Source: Paracoccus lichenicola (GTDB lineage: Bacteria > Pseudomonadota > Alphaproteobacteria > Rhodobacterales > Rhodobacteraceae). Taken from it: 55,357 nt of DNA. The position numbers were made by a program, and so were the translations under genes. This document shows, in pieces, positions 38,967 to 46,072 of the stretch (position 1 is the first letter of the stretch; every line of letters begins with the position of its first letter). The stretch lies in NCBI RefSeq assembly GCF_009708075.1, contig NZ_WMBT01000011.1:1-55357 (forward strand), written 5' to 3'. The notes beneath the pieces are model-generated. The model ran no database searches. It saw nothing but the letters and a program-made list of their open reading frames with translations, and was not told where the DNA came from.

Positions 38967-39661
38967 GACGCGGCCCGGCGGTCGGCCTCGGACCCCTCGA
39001 TCCGGCCGTCGCGCAGGCGGACCACGCGGTCGCAGCGGGCGGCCAGGTCAGGGGCATGGGTGACAAGAACCAGCGTCGCCTGGTGCCGGTCGCGCAGGTT
39101 AAACAGCAGGTCCATGATCACCTGCCCGCTGGCGCCGTCCAGGTTGCCCGTGGGTTCGTCGGCCAGCAGGATCGCGGGGCGCGGCGCGGTGGCGCGGGCC
39201 AGGGCCACGCGCTGCTGTTCGCCGCCCGACATCTGCGCGGGATAATGGTCCATCCGCGCGGCCAGGCCCACCGCGCGCAACTCGGTCGCGGCGCGGTCGA
39301 AGGCGTCGGGCTGGCCCGCCAGCTCCAGCGGCGTGGCCACGTTTTCCAGCGCGGTCATGGTCGGGATCAGGTGGAAGGACTGGAAGACCACGCCCATCCG
39401 GCCCCGGCGGAACCGGGCCAGCGCGTCCTCGTCCAGGGCGGTCAGGTCGTGGCCCAGGGCCTGCACGGTCCCGCCCGTCGCCCGTTCCAGCCCGCCCATC
39501 AGCATCAGAAGCGAGGACTTGCCCGACCCCGACGGGCCGACCAGCCCCAGGCTTTCGCCCCGGTGGACATCCATCGAAATGCCCCGCAAGATTTCCACAA
39601 GCCCGGCATTGCCTTGCAAGGTCAGGGAAACATCCCTCAGCGACAAAACCGGATCGGTCAT
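38963..39661 (-). CDS. ABC transporter ATP-binding protein (YbbA-like)
   Basis: A 232-aa ATPase of the LolD/MacB group. Walker A is GPSGSGKSS, the Q-loop is FQSFHLIPTMTALENV, the signature is MSGGEQQRVALARA and Walker B is ILLADEPTGNLD, with TLVLVTHAPDLA as switch. The ATG at 39661 has an ideal GGGAAGGA ribosome-binding site 5 bases upstream, so it is well supported. Its first codon overlaps the start codon of the divergent TesA gene (CATG). It pairs with the YbbP-like permease. Confidence 0.92.
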   Translation of the reverse strand: MTDPVLSLRDVSLTLQGNAGLVEILRGISMDVHRGESLGLVGPSGSGKSSLLMLMGGLERATGGTVQALGHDLTALDEDALARFRRGRMGVVFQSFHLIPTMTALENVATPLELAGQPDAFDRAATELRAVGLAARMDHYPAQMSGGEQQRVALARATAPRPAILLADEPTGNLDGASGQVIMDLLFNLRDRHQATLVLVTHAPDLAARCDRVVRLRDGRIEGSEADRRAAS

Positions 39662-40379
39662 GAACATCCTTCCCGAAAGCCTGCCCTTCCTGCCATTTAG
39701 GGTCCGCCGCCGTTCCGGCAAGCGGCAATGGCGCGGCATCGTCGCCGCCCTTGCCATGCTGGCCCTGCCCGCCGCCGCCCCCGCCGGGGAACCGCTGCGT
39801 GTTGCGGCACTGGGGGATTCGCTGACGCAGGGCTATGGCCTGCCCGCCGACCAGGGGCTGGTGCCGCAGTTGCAGGACTGGCTGCGCAAGGCCGGCCATG
39901 ACGTGATCGTGATCAACGCGGGCGTCAGCGGCGACACCACGGCGGGGGGATTGTCGCGGCTGGACTGGACGCTGGCCGACAAGCCCGACGCGATGATCGT
40001 GGCGCTTGGCGGCAACGACCTGCTGCGCGGCATCGACCCCGCGACCAGCCGCGCCAACCTGGACGCCATCCTGACCCGGCTAAAGGCCGAGGGCGTGCCC
40101 GCCATGCTGGTGGGGCTGCCCGCGCCCGGCAACTATGGTCCCGAGTTCCAGCAAGAGTTCGGGACCATGTTCCCCGACCTGGCGCGGAAACATGGCGCGG
40201 CGCTGTATCCCGACCTGCTGGCGCCCATCACGCGGCGCCATGCGGCGGGCCAGGGCTATCGCGATCTGGTGCAGGACGACGGCCTGCATCCAAGTGCCGC
40301 CGGGGTGGCGGCCATCGTCGCGGCCCTGGGACCGGCCGTGGACGGCTGGCTGAACGACATCACGCCTGCCGGCGATTGA
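39660..40379 (+). CDS. tesA: SGNH-family arylesterase/acyl-CoA thioesterase I (TesA-like)
   Basis: A 239-aa periplasmic hydrolase. The N-terminus has a basic stretch (RVRRRSGKRQWRG) and a hydrophobic core ending APA, a signal peptide. Catalytic blocks are GDSLTQGYG (Ser54), the oxyanion Asn in ALGGNDLLRG, and Asp-His in DDGLHPSA. No ribosome-binding site is seen before the ATG at 39660, so it may be leaderless or start elsewhere; the next in-frame ATG (39756) would cut the signal peptide. Start codons of this and the divergent ATPase gene overlap. The gene pairing with ybbAP is conserved in other bacteria. Confidence 0.88.
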   Translation: MNILPESLPFLPFRVRRRSGKRQWRGIVAALAMLALPAAAPAGEPLRVAALGDSLTQGYGLPADQGLVPQLQDWLRKAGHDVIVINAGVSGDTTAGGLSRLDWTLADKPDAMIVALGGNDLLRGIDPATSRANLDAILTRLKAEGVPAMLVGLPAPGNYGPEFQQEFGTMFPDLARKHGAALYPDLLAPITRRHAAGQGYRDLVQDDGLHPSAAGVAAIVAALGPAVDGWLNDITPAGD

Positions 40380-40550
40380 TGCGCGCCTTTCCGCCCGGGG
40401 TTCACGAAAGTTAACATAAATTACAGTCTCCGGTTGATCTGGCGGGTGACGTAGCGGAATTGATCCCGTAATGTCTGCGCTGTGGCGCCCGTTCGGAGCC
40501 GGATCCGGCCCTGACGCGTTTGCCTGCCGAGCCTTATTGCCGGAGAGCCG

Positions 40551-41129
40551 ATGACATTCGATCCCCTTCATATCCTCGTGGTCGAGGATGATTTCTTCGT
40601 TGCCGACAAGCTGTCGCGGGAAATCCGCGCCGGGGGCGACACGGTCGTGGGACCGTTCGCCGATGTCCATGACGCGATCCACAGGGTCGGGCTGGTGCAG
40701 GCGGCCATCCTGGACGTGCGGGTCCAGGACGAAAGCTCGTTCCAAGTGGCGGATTCCCTCAATCACCATGGCATCCCCTTCGTCTTCCTGACCGGCTATG
40801 ACCCGCAGGCCGTGCCGGTCCGGTTTCCACGCCGTCACGTCTATACCAAGCCCAGCCATGCGGCGCCGCTGCTGCACGACCTTCACCAGCAGCATCGCGC
40901 CCTGGCCCCGCACGAGATCGACAGCGTCCAGGCCGCCGTTCTCGAGATGATCCGGCGGTCCCGCGCCGTGATGCCCGACGAGGCCTCGGCCGACCGCCTG
41001 GTCGAGGCGGCGCTGCTGCGCGCCATCGCCGAGACCACCGAACGCCGGATGGAAGGGGATGTCCGCACCCGCCTGCTGGACCTGCTGGAGGACGAATACA
41101 GCCAGCGCGGCAAGCTGCACCTGCAATAA
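40551..41129 (+). CDS. Receiver-domain response regulator with helical C-terminus
   Basis: A 192-aa protein. Residues 1 to about 120 form a REC domain with acidic pocket VVEDDFF, phospho-acceptor Asp55 (AILDVRVQD), Thr in FLTGYD and Lys in YTKPSH. The remaining ~70 residues are helical with no DNA-binding motif. It is followed by the NepR-like gene on the opposite strand. It may be a phosphate sink or shuttle in a signalling pathway, possibly with the GAF kinase at 33382. The 170 bases upstream hold an AT-rich stretch (about 40405-40435) that could be its promoter; no strong consensus is evident. Confidence 0.8.
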   Translation: MTFDPLHILVVEDDFFVADKLSREIRAGGDTVVGPFADVHDAIHRVGLVQAAILDVRVQDESSFQVADSLNHHGIPFVFLTGYDPQAVPVRFPRRHVYTKPSHAAPLLHDLHQQHRALAPHEIDSVQAAVLEMIRRSRAVMPDEASADRLVEAALLRAIAETTERRMEGDVRTRLLDLLEDEYSQRGKLHLQ

Positions 41130-41156
41130 GGCGGTCCGTCGCGCGCGCGGGCGGGA

Positions 41157-41321
41157 TCACTGATCGGGCAGGCGGCCTGCCGCTTGCCTGGCCAGCAGGG
41201 CCTCGCGCAGGCGTGCCGCCAGTTCCCGAAGCCTGTCCGGGACGGCCTCCTGTTCCACCAGACAGCCCAGTTCCTTGAGGTGCCTTTCCATATCCTTGTC
41301 GAACTTCGCGTCCTTGCCCAT
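41157..41321 (-). CDS. NepR-like anti-sigma factor (54 aa)
   Basis: A 54-aa, mostly helical protein beginning MGKDAKFDKDMERHLKELG. The segment EQEAVPDRLRELAARL matches the NepR core pattern (acidic-x-P-x-P-D-R followed by a Leu-rich helix), preceded by a first helix with the expected KD...L...V spacing. NepR proteins bind EcfG sigma factor and release it when PhyR is phosphorylated. The ATG at 41321 follows AGGTAGGAC, and a GGAAC-N16-GGTT promoter lies upstream, which would give feedback within the stress response. It sits between two receiver-domain genes, but no EcfG or PhyR gene is adjacent. NepR assignment is by eye. Confidence 0.5.
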   Translation of the reverse strand: MGKDAKFDKDMERHLKELGCLVEQEAVPDRLRELAARLREALLARQAAGRLPDQ

Positions 41322-41359
41322 GTCCTACCTCTCTCGGCATTTCCGCTCATGGCGCCCCG

Positions 41360-41384
41360 AACCGGGGAACCGCGCCTTTGTTCC
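41360..41384 (-). promoter_or_regulatory. EcfG-type promoter for the NepR-like gene
   Basis: Minus strand GGAAC (41384-41380), 16-base spacer, GGTT (41363-41360), 39 bases before the ATG. EcfG-dependent expression of its own anti-sigma factor is known in alphaproteobacteria. Confidence 0.6.
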
Positions 41385-41483
41385 AGGGAATGATGCACGG
41401 GTCCCGTTCCCGACGAAAAACCCATGTTCCAGACGGATCCGGCCTTTTCCGTGCAAGACGCCGCAGGTGTCCTTATCTTGATT

Positions 41484-41508
41484 GGCACCATTGTCCGATC
41501 CGGACGTT
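41484..41508 (+). promoter_or_regulatory. EcfG-type promoter candidate for the second receiver gene (one mismatch)
   Basis: GGCAC (41484-41488), 16-base spacer, CGTT (41505-41508). The -35 differs from GGAAC at the third base. It lies in the 330-base gap between the NepR-like gene and the receiver gene at 41651. The rest of that gap holds only a weak 45-codon frame (41517-41654) that overlaps the receiver start. Confidence 0.35.
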
Positions 41509-41650
41509 CAATTTCCATGAACCATCCCGCTGCACAAGCCCGGCCCGCGCCGCCCGATCTCAGCCGCATGGCGTCCCGGCCGCAGAGGAGCGCCGCTGCC
41601 CCCGGGCAAACCGCCGAAAGCTGCGCCATGGTCCCCGACCGGAGCCGGAC

Positions 41651-42022
41651 ATGAACATCCTGCACCTCAGGAACCGCCGCATCCTTGTCGTCGAGGACGA
41701 TTACCTGATCGCCGAGGATCTCCGCCACGACCTGGAACAGGCCGGCGCCATCGTCGTCGGTCCCGTCCCTTCGGTTGACAAGGCCCTGCGGCTGCTGGAC
41801 GCCAATCCCGCCATCGATGCGGCTGTCCTGGACGTGAACCTGAACGGAGAGCGAAGCTTTCCGGTCGCCGAACGGCTTGAAGCCAAGGCGATCCCGTTCC
41901 TGTTCGCCACCGGCTATGACCTGGAGGACATTCAGGCGCAATGGCGGCACGTCCCGGTCGTGACGAAGCCGCTGCAGATCGCCCTTGTCGCCCGGCTTTT
42001 GGAACAGGGCAGGCCGGCCTAG
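41651..42022 (+). CDS. Single-domain response regulator (receiver only)
   Basis: A 123-aa REC-only protein: acidic pocket VVEDDYLI, phospho-acceptor Asp61 (AVLDVNLNGE), Thr in FATGYD and Lys in VTKPLQ. There is no output domain, so it acts by protein contact or as a phosphate sink. The FATGYD and VTKPL motifs resemble receivers paired with HWE/HisKA2 kinases in alphaproteobacteria. The ATG at 41651 has GGAG upstream. Together with the receiver at 40551 it flanks the NepR-like gene. Confidence 0.85.
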   Translation: MNILHLRNRRILVVEDDYLIAEDLRHDLEQAGAIVVGPVPSVDKALRLLDANPAIDAAVLDVNLNGERSFPVAERLEAKAIPFLFATGYDLEDIQAQWRHVPVVTKPLQIALVARLLEQGRPA

Positions 42023-42118
42023 CGCGCCGCCCGCAGGCGGGCAGGAAAACTGCGTCCGGTTCCCGGAAAAGGCCATCGACTGACTTGCACGAAATGCAAA
42101 ATCATCTATCCTTCCGAT

Positions 42119-42184
42119 TGCAGTCGAGATTCGTGCTCACCCCAGGGGACCCTGTGCGCCACGACACGCACAGGGTTCTTTCTG
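42119..42184 (+). ncRNA. Candidate small RNA
   Basis: The 256-base gap between two convergent genes holds a weak sigma-70-like promoter (TTGCAC at 42085-42090, 16-base spacer, TATCCT at 42107-42112). A strong terminator follows 37 bases later, although no gene lies between. The predicted transcript of about 65 nt would be free-standing. Promoter quality is modest; the terminator could simply end the receiver-gene transcript. Confidence 0.3.
42149..42184 (+). terminator. Rho-independent terminator
   Basis: A perfect 10-bp stem ACCCTGTGCG/CGCACAGGGT with an 8-base loop, followed by TCTTTCT. It lies 127 bases after the receiver-gene stop. Confidence 0.75.
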
Positions 42185-42278
42185 GTCCGACAGGCTGCAT
42201 GATGACGCGCCCCTGCCTTGCGGACCCGGCCCGGGGGGTCCTGATGCCGGTCCCTTGCGCCGGAACCGGCCGGCAGGA

Positions 42279-43244
42279 TCACCCTGCCCTGGCGCCATGC
42301 CCCGCGGCGGTTGCCCCGCCGGCCAGCGATCCTTCCGCCGCCAGCCGGGGAACGGACGCCACCTCGCGCAGGATGCCGGCCATCAGGTCGTGGCCAAGCT
42401 GCCGCCTGTGTTCCAGCATCGTGCGGCCGTAATCGAAGGCCTTGCCCGCGAAATCGTCCTGGGGGTCCGACAGCACGACATGGCGGAACCGGCGGCCCGT
42501 CAGGTCGCAGTCCGCGATGATGCGGGCGGACTGGCCGGCAAAGACCAGTTCCTGCGCGCGGCAGGCAACGCCGTCCACCGTGGGCCTGAGGGGCTTTTGC
42601 AGCTCGAACAGATCCAGCGCCAGGATCAGGGCGTCGCCCGGGCGGTCCAGCAGCGGGCGCAGCGGCAGGTTCTCGCAGGTGCCGGGGTCCAGGAAATACC
42701 GCCCGTCGATGCGCACCGGCTGGAACAGCACCGGCAGGGCCGTGCTGGCCATCAGGTGATCGACCGTCAGCGGCGCGTCGGTGTTGCGGAAGGCCACGAT
42801 CTCGCCCGTTTCGGCATCCAGCGCGGTGACCGTCAGCTCGATGTCGCCGTTGTTCAGATGGTCGAAGTCGATCAGTTCCCGAAACAGGCGCTGCATCCGG
42901 TCGCGGCGGAACAGCGCGCTGTCGGGGGGCATTCCCGGCATGATCTCCCAGATGCCGGGCCAGGACGGCAGGAACATCGAAGGATGGCCCATGGCCAGCG
43001 TTCCCGCCACCGCCGTCCGCCGTCCCGTCAGGGGTCTGGCCTGGCCCACGCGCGACAGGAACCGGCGCAGGGTTTCGTCGCGGCGGTCCGGCGGGCTTCC
43101 CGCGATCAGCGCGGCGACCACGGCGCCGATCGAGGCGCCCGACATGCGCGTGACGCGCATCCCGGATGCCTCGATGGCCTGCCAGGCGCCGGCATGGAAG
43201 GCGCCAAGCGCGTTCCCGCCGGCAAGGCAAAGCCAGGCCTCCAC
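42279..43244 (-). CDS. Patatin-like phospholipase
   Basis: A 321-aa patatin-family lipid acyl hydrolase. The N-terminal oxyanion loop is CLAGGNALGAFHAG, the nucleophile elbow SGASIGAVVA (Ser38) and the catalytic Asp in FLDPGTCENLPL, where patatins usually have DGG/DGA. A GTG at 43244, 4 bases after the DUF4142 stop, is the best start. It has no independent ribosome-binding site, so translation is likely coupled. No signal peptide is seen, so it probably works in the cytoplasm. It shares the stress-type promoter ahead of the DUF4142 gene. A role in membrane lipid or storage-granule remodelling under stress is inferred. Confidence 0.82.
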   Translation of the reverse strand: MEAWLCLAGGNALGAFHAGAWQAIEASGMRVTRMSGASIGAVVAALIAGSPPDRRDETLRRFLSRVGQARPLTGRRTAVAGTLAMGHPSMFLPSWPGIWEIMPGMPPDSALFRRDRMQRLFRELIDFDHLNNGDIELTVTALDAETGEIVAFRNTDAPLTVDHLMASTALPVLFQPVRIDGRYFLDPGTCENLPLRPLLDRPGDALILALDLFELQKPLRPTVDGVACRAQELVFAGQSARIIADCDLTGRRFRHVVLSDPQDDFAGKAFDYGRTMLEHRRQLGHDLMAGILREVASVPRLAAEGSLAGGATAAGHGARAG

Positions 43245-43248
43245 CGGA

Positions 43249-43734
43249 TCAGCCGCCCAGGCGTTGCTGGATGGCCCGCAGCATCGACATGTGGGTGTCG
43301 ATGGCCGGCACCCCCACGATGGATGCGCCTTGCGCCCGGGGATCGCTGCCGTTCTGGGCATAGGCGGCATGAAGGGCGCGAAGCTGTTCGTGCCCGGTCA
43401 TCTGGCCTTGCAGGTACATGGTGTCGAATTCCGCGCCCGACAGGGCCGAAAGCTGTTCCACCATCGCGGCGTGTTCGGGCATCAGCTGTTCGGACGGGGC
43501 GGCGCCAAAGGCGGTGGCGACGGCTTCCTGCTCGGACACTTCAAGGGTGGCGAAGGCCTTGACCGCCGGATCGGATGCCTTGTCCAGCGCCATGCGGCTG
43601 GTCAGAAGGGCGAAGTTTCCCCCCAGCAGGATGTTCTGCTTGTCCGCATCGGGTGCGCCCTGCGCATGGGCAAGGCGGGCGACGGGCAGGACGGCGGCCA
43701 GGGCGCCGGCGGCAAAAAGCGTTCTACGTTCCAT
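43249..43734 (-). CDS. DUF4142-type exported protein
   Basis: A 161-aa protein with a signal peptide (MERRTLFAAGALAAVLPVARLAHA) followed by a helical, ferritin-like domain of the DUF4142 type: LTSRMALDKASDPAVKAFA near residue 45 and HMSMLRAIQQ at the end are typical. DUF4142 proteins are often encoded in general-stress regulons; function is unknown. The ATG at 43734 follows GGAGGAG. A perfect GGAAC-N16-CGTT promoter lies 31 bases upstream. It is the first gene of the pair with patatin. Confidence 0.78.
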   Translation of the reverse strand: MERRTLFAAGALAAVLPVARLAHAQGAPDADKQNILLGGNFALLTSRMALDKASDPAVKAFATLEVSEQEAVATAFGAAPSEQLMPEHAAMVEQLSALSGAEFDTMYLQGQMTGHEQLRALHAAYAQNGSDPRAQGASIVGVPAIDTHMSMLRAIQQRLGG

Positions 43735-43765
43735 CGGTGGTCTCCTCCGTTGTGGGACAGCACGC

Positions 43766-43790
43766 AACGGGCGAACAAATGTTATGTTCC
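43766..43790 (-). promoter_or_regulatory. EcfG-type promoter, perfect match, for the DUF4142-patatin operon
   Basis: Minus strand GGAAC (43790-43786), 16-base spacer, CGTT (43769-43766), 31 bases before the ATG. Confidence 0.65.
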
Positions 43791-43896
43791 GGCGGTTGCT
43801 TTTTGATAACTCTGCCCCGCCCGGCACGCCGGGCGGAATTGGTGCGTGATGCGGGCCGGATCACGAAACGGTCAGCCCCCCTTTCGGCGTTCGGCC

Positions 43897-43921
43897 GGAA
43901 CTTTGCCTGACATCACAGGTT
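43897..43921 (+). promoter_or_regulatory. EcfG-type promoter for the PRC-barrel gene
   Basis: GGAAC (43897-43901), 16-base spacer, GGTT (43918-43921), 42 bases before the ATG at 43964. Confidence 0.6.
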
Positions 43922-43963
43922 CTTGGGCCATTCCCCTTGCGGGTCTGCTGAAGGAGACATCCC

Positions 43964-44449
43964 ATGACCAAGCTTCTGACATCCACCGCCCTGATCGCCA
44001 TGCTTTCCGGCCCGGCCCTGGCGCAAACGACCGCCGCCCCCGCCACCGAGGCACCTGCCGCGACGACACCCGCCACGGCGTCGGCCATGCCGGGCTTTGG
44101 CTACATGCCGATGCCGACCGACATGTCGGCGGACGATTTCCTTGAAAAGGACCTCTACGTGTCCGAAACCGATCCCGACACGACCGCGACCTATAACGAC
44201 GCCGACGAAGACTGGGACAACATCGGCGAGATCGACGACCTGGTGATCGGCGACACGGGCGAGGTCAAGGCCGTGCTGGTCGATGTCGGCGGCTTCCTGG
44301 GCATGGGCGAAAAGACCGTCTCGGTGTCGATGGACCAGCTTCGCATGATCCGCGACGGCGATTCCGAGGACGACTATTTCATCGTCTTCACCGCCGACCG
44401 CGCCGCGCTTGAAAACGCGCCCGCCTTTGAATGGCCGCAGCGGGATTGA
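43964..44449 (+). CDS. Exported PRC-barrel domain protein
   Basis: A 161-aa protein. A signal peptide (MTKLLTSTALIAMLSGPALA) is followed by a low-complexity Ala/Thr/Pro linker (residues 22-42) and a PRC-barrel domain (IGEIDDLVIGDTGEVKAVLVD, here 21 positions from about residue 77, then VGGFLGMGEKTVSVSMDQL). Such proteins in Rhodobacteraceae are periplasmic, acidic and of unknown role. The ATG has GAAGGAG upstream. It is monocistronic with a clear terminator after it and a stress-type promoter before it. Confidence 0.82.
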   Translation: MTKLLTSTALIAMLSGPALAQTTAAPATEAPAATTPATASAMPGFGYMPMPTDMSADDFLEKDLYVSETDPDTTATYNDADEDWDNIGEIDDLVIGDTGEVKAVLVDVGGFLGMGEKTVSVSMDQLRMIRDGDSEDDYFIVFTADRAALENAPAFEWPQRD

Positions 44450-44467
44450 TCCTTACAACTGCCGCAC

Positions 44468-44496
44468 AGGCCCGGGGGCGCACCCCCGGGCCTTTC
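44468..44496 (+). terminator. Rho-independent terminator after the PRC-barrel gene
   Basis: A perfect 11-bp stem AGGCCCGGGGG/CCCCCGGGCCT with a 4-base loop, followed by TTCTC. It also lies at the 3' end of the convergent glycosidase gene. Confidence 0.85.
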
Positions 44497-44504
44497 TCAT
44501 GCGC

Positions 44505-45365
44505 TCACGCCTGCCGCCCCGGCCAGCCGCAGGGCCAGCGGCCGTGACGGGGATCGTCCCAGGCCGGCATGTCCAGCCAGGGATACCAGCACAGGCCCGC
44601 GACGGGCACGCCCGACAGCGCGATCTCGGCCTGGACATGGGCCAGCCAGCCCCAGCGGTCGCGGACATGGGGAAAGCGGCGATGCGCGGCGGGCAGCCCG
44701 TCGTGCCAGCCGGTCTCGGTGATCATCACCGGCAGGCGGTACCGGTCGGCCACCGCGCGCAGGACGCGGTGCAGCGGCTCGACCGCGTGGTGGGGGTAAT
44801 AGTTGACGCCCACCATCTGCACATGGCCGCTGGCGACCAGCCGGTCGGTGGCCTTGAAGACGCGTGGATGCAGGTGGTGAAAGGGATCGCAGGTGGCAAA
44901 GCGCGGCCGGTTCGGCAGGCAGGCCGCGGTCGCCATCATCCGCAGCGCCATCTCGGTCGCCCGCCCCGGCGTCATCCCCGACACCCGCCGCCCGACCGAG
45001 GGTTCGTTCACCGCGATGGCCCAGGCATCCGGGGGCAGCGCCATGCAGCAGGCCGCCGCGTGCCGGGCGGGACGCGGCGGGGCGTCGAAATGGACGAAGT
45101 CCCAGATCACCGGGAAGCCCTCGGGCACGGCCCGGACGCGGGCGGCGATGTCGTGGCGCCAGGACAGCCCGTCGCGTGCCCCCGCGACGCCCTGGTCGCG
45201 CGCCACGGCATAGTGATGGGCCATGGACCCGTGGGGCAGGTGGTTGGTGGAATCCAGCAGGTCGTGCCCGTTCCAGTGCAGCCGCCCGCATTCGAAGCCC
45301 GCCAGGATCGGGGCGGGACCATCGGCGTGGCAGGACATCCGGTCGGGAAAAGCGGCGACGTTCAT
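44505..45365 (-). CDS. Small GH-A-clan glycosidase-like protein
   Basis: A 286-aa protein with the look of a clan GH-A TIM barrel (GH1-like). WAIAVNEPSVGRR holds the Asn-Glu acid/base motif near residue 115, and VMITETGWHDG the Thr-Glu nucleophile motif near residue 220. GVNYYPHH lies between them. It is much shorter than ordinary GH1 beta-glucosidases (about 450 aa) and lacks a signal peptide, so it is a compact relative or a barrel with other use. The start at 45365 lacks a good ribosome-binding site. Monocistronic. Function and substrate are uncertain. Confidence 0.65.
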   Translation of the reverse strand: MNVAAFPDRMSCHADGPAPILAGFECGRLHWNGHDLLDSTNHLPHGSMAHHYAVARDQGVAGARDGLSWRHDIAARVRAVPEGFPVIWDFVHFDAPPRPARHAAACCMALPPDAWAIAVNEPSVGRRVSGMTPGRATEMALRMMATAACLPNRPRFATCDPFHHLHPRVFKATDRLVASGHVQMVGVNYYPHHAVEPLHRVLRAVADRYRLPVMITETGWHDGLPAAHRRFPHVRDRWGWLAHVQAEIALSGVPVAGLCWYPWLDMPAWDDPRHGRWPCGWPGRQA

Positions 45366-45480
45366 GGGGAATCGGGGGCAGCCTTGGTTCGGCCTGCCTG
45401 AACCATGGCGGCGCCCCGGATGCAATGGGGGTGAACAAAGATTGAACGCCGCGCTTTCCCCTTGGGGGTTGGCTTCCCAT

Positions 45481-45792
45481 ATGGGCGCCATGACCGACGA
45501 TCCCCGCTGCCCCCTCTGCCTGCGCCCGATCCCGCCCGACGTGCCGCAAAGCCTGCACCACCTGGTCCCCCGGTCCAAGGGCGGCGCCAAGGGACCGGTC
45601 GTGCTGCTGCACCACATCTGCCACAAGGAAATCCACGCCGCGATCGGCGAAAAGGATCTGGCCCGCAACTTCAACACGCCCGAGGCCTTGCGCGCCCATC
45701 CCCGGCTGGCCGCCTTTGCCGAATGGGTCAGCCGCCGCCCGCCGGGTTTCCTGTCGCGCGTCCCCGGCGGCACGCGGCGCAAGCGGCGCTAG
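45481..45792 (+). CDS. HNH-family nuclease-like protein
   Basis: A 103-aa protein (100 aa if the ATG at 45490 is used). A CPLC motif near the N-terminus and LHHLVPRSKGG plus LLHHICHKEIHA fit an HNH metal-dependent nuclease fold with a His-His pair and a final His. There is no adjacent methylase, toxin or phage gene to give a role. It belongs to a widespread group of short HNH proteins of unknown function. The ribosome-binding site is weak. Confidence 0.75.
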   Translation: MGAMTDDPRCPLCLRPIPPDVPQSLHHLVPRSKGGAKGPVVLLHHICHKEIHAAIGEKDLARNFNTPEALRAHPRLAAFAEWVSRRPPGFLSRVPGGTRRKRR

Positions 45793-45828
45793 GGCGGATC
45801 GACATTCCTGACGGCATCGCCTTCGATC

Positions 45829-46041
45829 TGGCGAAGGCCATCGCCTTCGCCACGCCGCGCCATATCAACCTGAACCGCCGGGCCTCTAAAAGGCCCGGCC
45901 AGCGCCCGCCCCGCCCCCGGCGGGCGCTTCACGCCCCCCTGGGTCGGGCGCCGGCCTCATGTGGTCGCGGGCTGAACCGTTTCTGGTGGCACCGTTCCGT
46001 CGCGGGCGGGGGAAACGCGATGCGTTTCCTGATCCCGCCCG
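45829..46041 (-). repeat. Structured dispersed repeat, copy B (inverted relative to copy A)
   Basis: This occupies the convergent gap between the HNH and Gfo/Idh genes. The minus strand matches copy A (17850-18036) in several blocks. It also holds an extra 10-bp hairpin AGCGCCCGCC/GGCGGGCGCT that copy A lacks. The terminal hairpin (45829-45852) has the same 10-bp stem with loop CATC instead of GATG. The inner stem GCCGGGCC/GGCCCGGC is fully paired here. Together the copies suggest conservation of structure rather than coding. Confidence 0.75.
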
Positions 46042-46072
46042 TTCGAGCAAGCGAACTGCCCTGCCCCAACCC

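Noticed and set aside
40411..40435. TTAAC-N16-GGTT before the first receiver gene; also a CtrA-like pair of TTAA words in the same AT-rich stretch
   Set aside because: Two mismatches in the -35, 115 bases from the start, and the TTAA words have the wrong spacing and sequence for a CtrA box.
41517..41654. A 45-codon frame ahead of the second receiver gene, overlapping its start
   Set aside because: No ribosome-binding site, biased composition and no recognisable fold; it may be only the leader of the receiver transcript.
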